Both the position numbers and the translations under genes were made by a program. Below the pieces are notes generated by a model, which worked only from the letters and a program-made list of their open reading frames with translations, was not told the DNA's origin and made no database searches. A stretch of DNA of 64,000 bases, taken from NCBI RefSeq assembly GCF_016583565.1, contig NZ_NRRF01000006.1, positions 62,001 to 126,000 of the forward strand, in the 5' to 3' direction. Origin of the DNA: Thiocystis violacea. GTDB taxonomy: Bacteria; Pseudomonadota; Gammaproteobacteria; Chromatiales; Chromatiaceae. Each line of letters begins with the position of its first letter. Position 1 is the stretch's first letter. Positions 43,868-52,125 of the stretch are shown here, in pieces.

Positions 43868-44014
43868 TCATGCAGTTTTCATGTCGACCGCAGACGGCCT
43901 GAACGCCTGCCGTCGCTTGGCCAGCATGGAGTCGCCGAGATGCGTTTTGACCCACTGCTCGACATCCAGGGTGCGCACCGAGGTCATCGCCTCGCGAATG
44001 ACCGAGGGCGTCTA
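43868..44014 (-). pseudogene. C-terminal fragment of an unknown gene truncated by the IS element
   Basis: A minus-strand frame reads about 48 residues, ...VIREAMTSVRTLDVEQWVKTHLG... to ...VDMKTA, ending in TGA at 43868-43870. It begins exactly at the IS-like edge near 44014 (TAAAGTGGACCCC) and has no start codon of its own. The composition is protein-like. I do not recognise the family; it is probably the tail of a gene interrupted when the element inserted. Confidence 0.4.
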
Positions 44015-44579
44015 AAGTGGACCCCATGTCCAGGACAGTTTTCCCTCGAATTTAAGTTGTACTGGCCCCCTCAATCGCAGCGGTTTGGCGCTGCCCCAGT
44101 GTTGCCTCGCCGAAGCGATCGACGATCTTGGCCCCACCCCCGTTTCCCGATCGGTAGACCGCATCAGGCGTGAGGTACCCCAGGGATTGGTGGGGGCGTT
44201 CTCCGTTGTAGAAGGCGAAATACTCAGTCAACCCCAGGAGCAGCTCGGGCAAGCTGGCGTAGCCCTTGAGGTAGATATCTTCATACTTGACGCTGCGCCA
44301 CAGGCGCTCGACGAAGATGTTGTCCAATGCCCGCCCGCGTCCATCCATGCTGATGGCGATCCCTTCGCGCAGGAGCACTCCCGTGAACGCCGCGCTGGTG
44401 AACTGTGACCCTTGGTCGGTATTGAAGATCTCGGGGCGCCCGTGAGCCCGTAGCGCCTCTTCCAGACAGTCCACGCAGAACCCCGCCTCCAAGGTGTTGG
44501 ATAGGCGCCAGGCCAGCACCCGGCGCGCGTACCAGTCAATGATGGCCACCAGGTACGCAAAGCCATGTACTTCGGACAA
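44014..44579 (-). mobile_element. Truncated IS3-family insertion sequence
   Basis: One end resembles an IS3-type terminus (GTGGACCCCATGTCCAGGACA near 44017-44037), next to the transposase stop. The other end is lost: the transposase frame breaks at about 44579 where AT-rich DNA starts. No OrfA and no second terminal repeat are visible, so it cannot move by itself. It marks the left boundary of the AT-rich glycan island. Confidence 0.75.
44052..44579 (-). pseudogene. IS3-family transposase OrfB, 5'-truncated
   Basis: 176 residues of an rve/DDE integrase domain. The second catalytic Asp is in IFNTDQGSQFTS and the Glu in GRALDNIFVERLWRSVKYEDIY; YNGERPHQSLGYLTP follows as in IS3-group OrfB. The N-terminal HTH region and the first catalytic Asp, normally just before GFAYLVAIIDW, are missing. 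The apparent TTG start at 44579 is an accident of the break. Confidence 0.88.
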
Positions 44580-44841
44580 TCAAAAACTTAAAATAGAATC
44601 GCTCGACTATATTTTGGAATTGGCGTGTACGCTAAAATCCGCTCTAAGCAATTGTTTTAAAATGACTTGTGATTCCCCATGAAATCCTGGAGAGCCTAAT
44701 TATAAGCGACACTTCTCGCCGCTGCCGCTAACAAGAAAATCGCGCAATCAGAGGTCAGGAATGCGCAAAAGCGAATGGATATGGACCGATAGTACAAAGC
44801 GGACGCCGGCGCACGACCCTGGGAATACATTTCCTTTCAAC
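44580..44841. other. AT-rich junction
   Basis: About 260 bp of visibly AT-rich sequence right after the transposase break. No gene, tRNA or attachment-site repeat was recognised. Confidence 0.5.
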
Positions 44842-45891
44842 TCAACACTTCGCAAGAACTCTTTGATACGCTTGGACGGAAGACGACTTTGCTTGCTCCA
44901 ACCGCGCAACTAATGCTTGAGAGTAGTCCTCTTCCTTAAGATCCAGAATTTCTTCTAAGCCCCGATGCACGATCGGTCCGGGGATCTCATATAGCATCTT
45001 AGTAATCGGGTCCTGTACCAATGGCTTTCGGAATCCTATTGCGTAATTAATTACTGATGATATTGAGAATTCGTGGTATCTACACGGACTCTTGAACCCT
45101 GTGATCAGATAGTCGCTACCCTGTACCGCCGCGAACATGTCCTTGTACGATGTTCGCGATCCATCGTTCGAAAGAAAACGGAACTGGCCGGTCAATGCGT
45201 TTTCTCTTACTTCGGCTTGCAGCTTTCCGAAGTCTTGACCGCCAGAGACAACATCGAATACGACATCGCGGTGGCTCGCGGCAAGTTGAAATAAGTGACT
45301 GAAGTTTCTGTTCTTGTAGTTAATTCCACCGACTATCGCTATCCGCGTACCTTTGCATGTAGTTGGGCATACTCGTCTATCAAGACTTGTTTGGTTATCT
45401 GGGAATATAGCGGCATAAATACTATGAATTTCCTTGCGTCGTTTGCAAGCGTGAGAAATAATGTTCTGCAGCGTTGTCGTGCTGGCTGCCCCTAGGCACA
45501 TGAGCGAGACATCGTCGCGCTCGACGGCAGATTCGAATGTCTTCCTGTTATTGTAGAATTCGAGGACACTGTGAACCAAGCAAAGCTTATGAGCCTCTAG
45601 GCTTAAAGCCCAGTCGCTACCGCCTGTCTGGAAGCTGTTGACTATGACTAGATCGTATTTTTCTTCATTTATCCGGTTTGCAAGAGCTTTCCATTTTGCA
45701 ATACCCTTAAAAGGGTAAGCGATAAGATTTAATTCCAGTTGATTGTAGAGGGAGAACAAGTCACCTTTGATGGTGATTGAGTCAGAGTTGAGAAAGACAT
45801 CTGGTTTCACGCCCAACGCATTTAGGGAGTAGATATGCGAGGGCAGTATTTCCTCGTGCACGGGCCAGTATTCAATCACGGCGACCCTCAT
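44842..45891 (-). CDS. Glycosyltransferase-like protein (GT-B type)
   Basis: 349 residues, Rossmann-like two-domain layout. The N-terminal half holds YDLVIVNSFQTGG and a central switch to TRIAIVGGINYKNRNFSHL. The C-terminal half is donor-domain-like, with SDYLITGFKSPCRYHEFSISSVINYAIGFRKPLV. No single diagnostic glycosyltransferase motif is complete, so the assignment is moderate. Codon use is AT-rich compared with the rest of the window, indicating recent transfer. It lies 3 bp after a sulfotransferase gene on the same strand, so the two are probably one transcript. Confidence 0.6.
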   Translation of the reverse strand: MRVAVIEYWPVHEEILPSHIYSLNALGVKPDVFLNSDSITIKGDLFSLYNQLELNLIAYPFKGIAKWKALANRINEEKYDLVIVNSFQTGGSDWALSLEAHKLCLVHSVLEFYNNRKTFESAVERDDVSLMCLGAASTTTLQNIISHACKRRKEIHSIYAAIFPDNQTSLDRRVCPTTCKGTRIAIVGGINYKNRNFSHLFQLAASHRDVVFDVVSGGQDFGKLQAEVRENALTGQFRFLSNDGSRTSYKDMFAAVQGSDYLITGFKSPCRYHEFSISSVINYAIGFRKPLVQDPITKMLYEIPGPIVHRGLEEILDLKEEDYSQALVARLEQAKSSSVQAYQRVLAKC

Positions 45892-45894
45892 TGA

Positions 45895-46569
45895 TTACTC
45901 CTCAAAGCCAAGAAAAACATAGTCCTGCGCGTACAGAGCCCTTACGGCTTGCTCCACTAATGGCACTTTGGCGATGTTTGTTTGCTTGGATGTGAAATTG
46001 AGCTTCGGAAGAGGGTGGTCAGACTGAACTCCGAGGTCGCCCAAGAGGCGTTGAAAGCCCTCATCAAGCGTCTCGAATCGTAGTATTCTTAGGTCTCGCG
46101 CGATCCCGAAGCCGTCTCGGATGTATTCGTACTGTGGTATCAGGTGGCATTGGGAAAAGTGGCTTAGTTCAAATATCTTCCGACTCGCAAAAAGCGCGAA
46201 TACCGCCTCTGAGTATGCTTCAAGGCTCAGATCTTCTATGTTTGAAAAAATGCGTTTATCCTTCTCTTTTTTCTGGCGATTGTATTCGGACAAGAATCGG
46301 TCATATGGGTTTCTGACTACGCAGAACTTCTGGAGTCTCGAGAGCCGATGATAAGGAGTGTATTGCTTGATCATCTCGAACGTTAAATGATCGAGCTCGA
46401 TGAGTTTGCGTTCTTTCGAATCAAGACCGTATAGACTGTGATAATCAGGGTTCCTGTCTGGTTTCTTGTAAGGAAACGCCCCCATATTGTAAAAGAACCG
46501 GTTTATGGAGGTTCCTCCGGATCTCGGTATATGAACGAAAAGCAAATTGAAGTTTTGAAAGATTGGCAC
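45895..46569 (-). CDS. Sulfotransferase (PAPS-dependent, Sulfotransfer_2 type)
   Basis: 224 residues. The 5'-phosphosulfate loop is IPRSGGTSIN (about 14-23) and the 3'-phosphate-binding motif is VVRNPYDRFLSEY (about 84-96). The fold matches carbohydrate sulfotransferases of the family that transfers sulfate from PAPS to sugar hydroxyls. AT-rich codon use matches the next gene. No signal or membrane helix is visible, so it is cytosolic and probably acts on a glycan before or during export. Confidence 0.85.
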   Translation of the reverse strand: MPIFQNFNLLFVHIPRSGGTSINRFFYNMGAFPYKKPDRNPDYHSLYGLDSKERKLIELDHLTFEMIKQYTPYHRLSRLQKFCVVRNPYDRFLSEYNRQKKEKDKRIFSNIEDLSLEAYSEAVFALFASRKIFELSHFSQCHLIPQYEYIRDGFGIARDLRILRFETLDEGFQRLLGDLGVQSDHPLPKLNFTSKQTNIAKVPLVEQAVRALYAQDYVFLGFEE

Positions 46570-46851
46570 TTACTGCTTCCTGTTTAGATCCGGGCGCAAC
46601 CCGTCGAACCAGCCCTTTTAAGGTTCCGCGGCGTGTTCGGAAAAATCGCCCTAATTTTCAGTAGCCTAGACTGTCAATGGGGCGCGATTGCCGTTCTCCT
46701 GGCTCGTGCAGACTCCGCAACTTGCTGATTTTGAATGTTGTATCTCTGCACCCTAAAAGGGCTGGAGCAAATTTCAGCGTTCACGGCAGAGTCTCGACTT
46801 CCCGAAATCGACCGAAAAGCAGTCAAAATATTGGACATTTTTACCGCAGCT
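46570..46851. other. Gap between two sulfotransferase genes
   Basis: 282 bp, AT-rich, no supported gene. It may contain a promoter for the 44842-46569 gene pair. Confidence 0.4.
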
Positions 46852-47739
46852 CTAACAATGCAGCGGCACCCCGAAATAGTCTCTCAAAAACCGTTCAGCG
46901 TCCGCATAGCGATCACTTAGGGCCGCTATCGTACCTTCACCAAACGAGAAATCCACTCCCAAGGAATTAGTGACTTTCCTAGCGCCTTCTACAAAATCAT
47001 GAGTCGAAATACGAATTTCAAGTGCTCTTGACAAGGCATCAGCAGTTGATCCTGGATCAGCTACCAGGTCATCATAACTCACCGCAATAAATCGTGAGAA
47101 GAATCTGGAAAACCGCTCGATAGCCGCTTCATAGTCGTTATAACCGTCTTGAGCTTTCAGCCACGAAGAATCTCGACTCAACATATCGCTAAGCCAGCGC
47201 CCTGCCGACGCGTCATCGAACTGAAGGTTATTGTATGAGCTCATAAGCTTCACAGCGGACAGAATTCGCTTCACGGGATTGCGGCAGATCATCACGATGG
47301 CAGCCGACTCCCCAACGATGTCCCGCATTCGCGCTATGGCATCCGAGTCAAGCAACATGTACTCTGGTGTCACTTCACCAAGCAGCTTATACTCCGCTAG
47401 ATTCGGGCGGAACAGATCGAGGTAATCTACTTCGTTAACCTCGACACGACTCAGAATCTTGTTGGTGCGGAGATAGCAGCGATATCTCTTGTTCCTCGTA
47501 AACGACGTATCTGGCGCCGTCACGATATGATCGATTTCTCTTGCCAGCTGGCGCTCCGAGAACTGCTTCAACGCATCACTTGACCGATAACCATTCAAGG
47601 TGTCGAAATAGTGAAGCTCCTTCACAGGATGCATAAACACGTTTGACGCCTTGTCCAGCAGACTGTGGAGCAGCGTTGACCCTGCGCGCTGAGAGCCAAT
47701 TCCAATAACGAAACGGTAGTTCCTATAGTCAAGACTCAT
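46852..47739 (-). CDS. Sulfotransferase (NDST-like, Sulfotransfer_1/3 type)
   Basis: 295 residues. The 5'-phosphosulfate loop is GIGSQRAGSTLL (about 13-24) and the 3'-phosphate motif is MICRNPVKRILSAV (about 150-163), with KELHYFDTLNGY between as in heparan-type sulfotransferases. It is a different subfamily from the 45895 gene, so the two probably sulfate different positions. Its ATG overlaps the stop of the 1251-residue glycosyltransferase gene (ATGA), showing coupling to glycan synthesis. Confidence 0.87.
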   Translation of the reverse strand: MSLDYRNYRFVIGIGSQRAGSTLLHSLLDKASNVFMHPVKELHYFDTLNGYRSSDALKQFSERQLAREIDHIVTAPDTSFTRNKRYRCYLRTNKILSRVEVNEVDYLDLFRPNLAEYKLLGEVTPEYMLLDSDAIARMRDIVGESAAIVMICRNPVKRILSAVKLMSSYNNLQFDDASAGRWLSDMLSRDSSWLKAQDGYNDYEAAIERFSRFFSRFIAVSYDDLVADPGSTADALSRALEIRISTHDFVEGARKVTNSLGVDFSFGEGTIAALSDRYADAERFLRDYFGVPLHC

Positions 47740-50700
47740 CAGTGGCTCTCGCGATAAACATCAACTAGGCTGCACACGTAGGGATCTCGAGCATTTCCGC
47801 GCAATTCCGGGACCAAGAGACGGGGCGGCCGTCTGCCCGCCAAGGCTTGCGGTAGACGCAGGAGCACTCGCTGGAAGGACTGTGCATCACTTGGCTCAAA
47901 CAGATTTCCGCTCACATCATCTTCAATGCAGTCTCCGATAGCCCCGCGATTGGAGGCAATCACCCACAACCCAGCCTTTAGCGCTTCTCGGGTGACGAGC
48001 CCGTAGCTTTCCGGCCAAATCGACGGCGCGATCAAGACGTCAATCTGTGCATAGAGTTCGGCGACACGAGACTGTTCCACCTTGGGGATGAAGCAGACTT
48101 CGGTGCGACCCCAATGTGTCGCATAGGATTCGCCCGGGTTGAGTGCATGATCAACGACGAGAAGACGAAACTGAGGGAAGTCGCCCTCAGTGATCGCATC
48201 CCGGAGCAGATGATACCCCTTGTGCCGACTAATACCGCCAACATAACCGAGAACGATTCGATCATCTGTGCGCGGCGCAGTCTCGACTGCCTTCAACGGC
48301 TCGGAGACATTTTCATGGACTCGGACGTTGCTCACCCCAGCCTCGCGATAGAGGGCCGCAAAGGTCTCCGACACGGCGAGGACGGCTGCCGCGCTCTTCA
48401 GCAGTCGCTGCAGCACGCCGGCACGGGTTAGCCGCTGGTGCGCGGAGTCGCCTTTCGGTCGCGATACGCCTCCGCTCATGGGGTCGGTATGGTCCACCAG
48501 TGCGCCGGATTCGTCGACGAGGAAGAGATACGGGGACAGCCACCAGGCGTCATGCAAGGTCACAACGTAGGGAATATTGCATGCCAGCGCCGCAACCGCG
48601 ACCGATGCGGTAAGCATTTGGATACTGTGCAAGTGGATGAGGTCGAACTCATAGGAACGGAAGAACTCCTCGCAAAACGCCTGAATCTTGCCATCCTCAT
48701 GTGTCGCCCAGTCTCGCGACGGCACCTCGAGACGCGTGACTAACACGCCCTCGTACCAGTATTGATCGACATGGTAGGGGCGAGCGGGATCATGGTCGGC
48801 CTGGGTCGTCAGGACGAAGACCTCGTATTCATCAGCGTAGTGCTCCATCAAGCCACGAACCTGGGTTTCCATGACCCGCGTGGCGCCACCAATCGACTGA
48901 GGGGCGAAGTAGACGTTGACCAAGAGAATGCGTTTTTTCGCGCGCGCCTTCTTGGCAGGCAGATAGGGCTTGAGGATCTTGCCGAGCTGACGTTCGCCGA
49001 CGGCCGGGCTGAAGCGTGCGAAGGCGGCATCCCGTGCCGCCCGCCCGATGCGGGTGCGCAGATCCCTGTCTTGGATCAGCCGTTCGAGCTGTCGCTGCCA
49101 GTCCTCGACGGTCTCCGCGAAAAGGACTGTCTCGCCCTCGACCAGGGCTTGCCGGTAGGCCGCGGTCGGCGAGACCACCGAGGGTATGCCGAAGGCAGCT
49201 GCCTCCAACCACTTGATTTCACTCTTTGCATCGGTGACCCGCGAAGGCTCGAGCACGGCGACGTTGATGTCCGCCCCCTGAACGAGGTCGAGGTAGCTCA
49301 GATAGTCGGGGGTCGGATCTAGGAGCTGAATGCGTCCAGCCGCGACGAAAGCCGATGGGAGGTTGTCGAAATAGCCCACTAGATAGAGTTTCAGCGCGGG
49401 ATAGGCCCTCAGCAACTCCAACGCGGCAGGCAGAAAGAGGTCGTAGAAGGCGAGCTTGTGTGCCTTGGTGGCACTCCCATAGAAGAGCCTGATCTCCTGC
49501 CCCGGCCGATTCGCGCGTTTCTTGCGGGCGGATTTCCGAGCGCGTTCAAAGACTTCCTCACTCAGGAGATTGGGGAGCACGGACACGTCCGCCTCGGGCC
49601 GCAGGTATCGCTTGACTTCGTCCGCAAGCGGCTGCGTCGACACGCTGCAGTGATCCGCAAAGCCGAAGGCCGTGCCAAAGAAGGGATTATCCAGACTCAG
49701 GTGCTGGTGCAAGGCACGGTCGATGGTCCCGGCGTAGGTTTCCAATGGTGGCGGAAACAGCTCGGGGTCGAAGATGAGGTCATCGATGTCGTAAATGATC
49801 GGAATTCCGAGGGACTTCGCGTAGGCGAAGACCTGCAATTCCGTCATCGTGACCGGCACGCGACACGCATAAAGCAGGCTCGCGCCCATCAAGCGCCGCC
49901 GCCAATCGACAAAGGGCAGCTCGGAGAGGTCCAGATAGTCGGTTTCCAACCCGAGTGCTCCGGCCTGGTCAATCTTCTCCCGCACACGGTAGTAATGGCA
50001 CTGGTAAAGATCACGCGAGCCCCAGAGCAGGATCTTGCGATGGCCAAGCGCCACCCATGAGTCGCGGAGAGGATCCGACACGCCGGGATGAAACCCCTGC
50101 AATTCGCACGACAACTCCACGAGTTTGGAGAGCCCCTCCTGGCGCCGCCGAATCCCCTCCCTCAGATCACCCGAGTCGACGAGTCGACGGCTGACCGACA
50201 CCAGGTTGTCGAAGCATTCGCGCAAAAGCCCCCAGCCTTCTCGGCGACTCAACGCCTGCTGCGGATTGAGCCGTTCCGCGCGTGTGAATGCGGCGATGGC
50301 CGCCCCCGCCTGAGACCTGGAGAGACCCGCATTGTCATGGATATGCAGTCGCAGCAGAACACCCAGCTCGTGCCACAGATACCAGGCGTCATCCTGCTCG
50401 GCGCGATGCTCGGCAAGCAGCGCCAACGCCTTGGCGTTACGCCCCGTCGACCGATAGAGCCGCACCGCGAACAATCGCTCGCGCGGTGACACCGTTCGCG
50501 CGCCAGGATCGAGCAACTCCAGGAAATCGAGCGCAAGGTAAGCGTTCTGAGTCAACCGATGGGTCCAATGGGCAAGCGGAAGCGCGAGCGAGGTCAGGAT
50601 GCCCTTGGCGTGCGCATCGCCCAGATCGTCCGCGGCGAGGCAGGTCGCCAGATGACGGTACAGCTCGAGCAGAATCGACTCGACCGAGCCACCTCGTTGC

Positions 50701-51494
50701 GCAGGACGCCCGTCGAGCTGGGACGCGTGGAAATCCCACAGGAACGCCGCAATGACCTGCTCTGGATCGACGGCACTCCACTGGCGGGTCGCGATCAGAG
50801 CCGTGAGCCTCAGGAGTGTGACCTCGAGGTTGGGCGACGGGACATGCTCAAGGCACTCAGGACTGTCCAAGAGTGCAATCGCGCGCTCGTAGGCGCCGAG
50901 TTCGCACTGTTGACGCACCAGCATGACGAAGCGGTCGAATGCCGCCGTCAAGGCGGCAGCTGCCAGGGTGTCTGCGTCCGTTGCAGGCGCGCCCTTGACG
51001 ACCAATGCATCGGTTGCCCCTTTGGGGGCCAATTGCGCGAGGACGTCGGCGGGTCGCAGCAGATCACCATCAGGGTCTGCGTAACTGGACGCTCCACCGG
51101 ACAAAGCCCGCGCGGCGCTCGGCATGCCGAGGAACTTGGGCGACTTCAGCTCGACGTCGTTGGCCAGTATCCGAACCGCCTGCCCGGTCTCGATGGCGGC
51201 TTTGAGGGCACCGATGAGAAGCGGCGACGGCTCACAGCTGAACCCGCAATACAGAAAATCCTGGCCGTGCTCCGCAGCCACATCCGCGCGCTCGCTCCAA
51301 GTGGGCTTCAACTCGAAGCGCTCTTGCTTGATCTGCACTTCGAGTCGCACAGGGCGCCGGTTTTGATCGAAGGCCCAGCCAGCGATGACCCGCGGCTCGA
51401 TCCGTTCCGCATACCCCTTCACCGGCCTGCGTCGACCGAGGCGGAGGGCACTGCCCAAACGTTGAGCGCTCGGATAAAGAGATCTGCTACCCAC
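47739..51494 (-). CDS. Large protein with two glycosyltransferase modules
   Basis: 1251 residues. The N-terminal beta-type domain (about 25-115) starts KGYAERIEPRVIAGWAFD. A helical, TPR-like region covers about 180-460. A GT-B module lies at about 495-860 (PIIYDIDDLIFDPELFPPP, RLFYGSATKAH, EIKWLEAAAFGIPSVVSP). A complete GT4 module lies at about 875-1250, with SIGGATRVMETQ, VVTLHDAWWLSPY, GYVGGISRHKGYHLL and the E-x7-E motif PESYGLVTREALKAG. Two sugar-adding domains in one chain suggest surface polysaccharide assembly. The start is GTG 51494 with GGAG upstream. It is less AT-rich than the downstream sulfotransferases. Confidence 0.85.
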   Translation of the reverse strand: MGSRSLYPSAQRLGSALRLGRRRPVKGYAERIEPRVIAGWAFDQNRRPVRLEVQIKQERFELKPTWSERADVAAEHGQDFLYCGFSCEPSPLLIGALKAAIETGQAVRILANDVELKSPKFLGMPSAARALSGGASSYADPDGDLLRPADVLAQLAPKGATDALVVKGAPATDADTLAAAALTAAFDRFVMLVRQQCELGAYERAIALLDSPECLEHVPSPNLEVTLLRLTALIATRQWSAVDPEQVIAAFLWDFHASQLDGRPAQRGGSVESILLELYRHLATCLAADDLGDAHAKGILTSLALPLAHWTHRLTQNAYLALDFLELLDPGARTVSPRERLFAVRLYRSTGRNAKALALLAEHRAEQDDAWYLWHELGVLLRLHIHDNAGLSRSQAGAAIAAFTRAERLNPQQALSRREGWGLLRECFDNLVSVSRRLVDSGDLREGIRRRQEGLSKLVELSCELQGFHPGVSDPLRDSWVALGHRKILLWGSRDLYQCHYYRVREKIDQAGALGLETDYLDLSELPFVDWRRRLMGASLLYACRVPVTMTELQVFAYAKSLGIPIIYDIDDLIFDPELFPPPLETYAGTIDRALHQHLSLDNPFFGTAFGFADHCSVSTQPLADEVKRYLRPEADVSVLPNLLSEEVFERARKSARKKRANRPGQEIRLFYGSATKAHKLAFYDLFLPAALELLRAYPALKLYLVGYFDNLPSAFVAAGRIQLLDPTPDYLSYLDLVQGADINVAVLEPSRVTDAKSEIKWLEAAAFGIPSVVSPTAAYRQALVEGETVLFAETVEDWQRQLERLIQDRDLRTRIGRAARDAAFARFSPAVGERQLGKILKPYLPAKKARAKKRILLVNVYFAPQSIGGATRVMETQVRGLMEHYADEYEVFVLTTQADHDPARPYHVDQYWYEGVLVTRLEVPSRDWATHEDGKIQAFCEEFFRSYEFDLIHLHSIQMLTASVAVAALACNIPYVVTLHDAWWLSPYLFLVDESGALVDHTDPMSGGVSRPKGDSAHQRLTRAGVLQRLLKSAAAVLAVSETFAALYREAGVSNVRVHENVSEPLKAVETAPRTDDRIVLGYVGGISRHKGYHLLRDAITEGDFPQFRLLVVDHALNPGESYATHWGRTEVCFIPKVEQSRVAELYAQIDVLIAPSIWPESYGLVTREALKAGLWVIASNRGAIGDCIEDDVSGNLFEPSDAQSFQRVLLRLPQALAGRRPPRLLVPELRGNARDPYVCSLVDVYRESH

Positions 51495-52125
51495 TTGCTC
51501 TCCAGGGAGTTGCGGAAGAGGTTACACGACAGGGGGCAGTGCGGAAGAATTGCGGTCAGATCGATTCAGTGTGATCGCCACATCGCTGCCCCATCATCGA
51601 AATTCATACCGGTTGCGGGCGAATCTGCGGTGAAGCTTGACGCCGGCTGGCTCTGCAAGCGTCTCGTCAGGGCTGGCTGCCGTCGTTGAGACGGCGCGAG
51701 GACATGGCCGCCGCCGCACCGGGCTCGTGGCCGATGCCAGAACCTCTCCCGTAAAAGCGGCTGTGGACGATACGTCACTTCCCTCCGGTGCGCAACGCCG
51801 AGGGTCGGGAACCTGAACTGACAACAACCCAAGCGCCGGCGTTGGTCGCGCCGAGGCGTCGCTCAGACCACCACCTGGCCTTGGAGAACGGCCCGATCCC
51901 CCCTCCCTCGCCAGACCAACGCCATCGCAAGACTGTGATGAGGTCACCGGTTTATCTCCGAGCATTCTTCTAAATTTCGGCATTGTTCTGTCGGCGCGCG
52001 CGCACTCAGGGGTGACGGCTGTCAGAGGGGCAGGATGCGGCTGCGTCAACGCAAATACCCACGACCTCCGTGAACCCGCCATCGTCAACCCTTTCAAGGA
52101 TTCACAGCGGACTAAGGTATCGACC
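51495..52125. other. Divergent intergenic region upstream of the chemoreceptor
   Basis: 631 bp between the glycosyltransferase and chemoreceptor genes; no supported gene. TAAATTTC-N11-GTCGGCGC at 51971-51997 has the spacing of a sigma-28 flagellar promoter but only a weak -10 match. No repeat or IS end marking the right limit of the island was found. Confidence 0.35.

Noticed and set aside
43494-44015. 173-codon plus-strand frame in the IS flank
   Set aside because: Arg/Ser/Cys-rich scrambled composition, antisense to the more protein-like fragment at 43868-44014.
43151-51500. tRNA-anchored integrative element with att sites
   Set aside because: No tRNA, integrase or flanking direct repeat was found; only a truncated IS3 transposase marks the left side.
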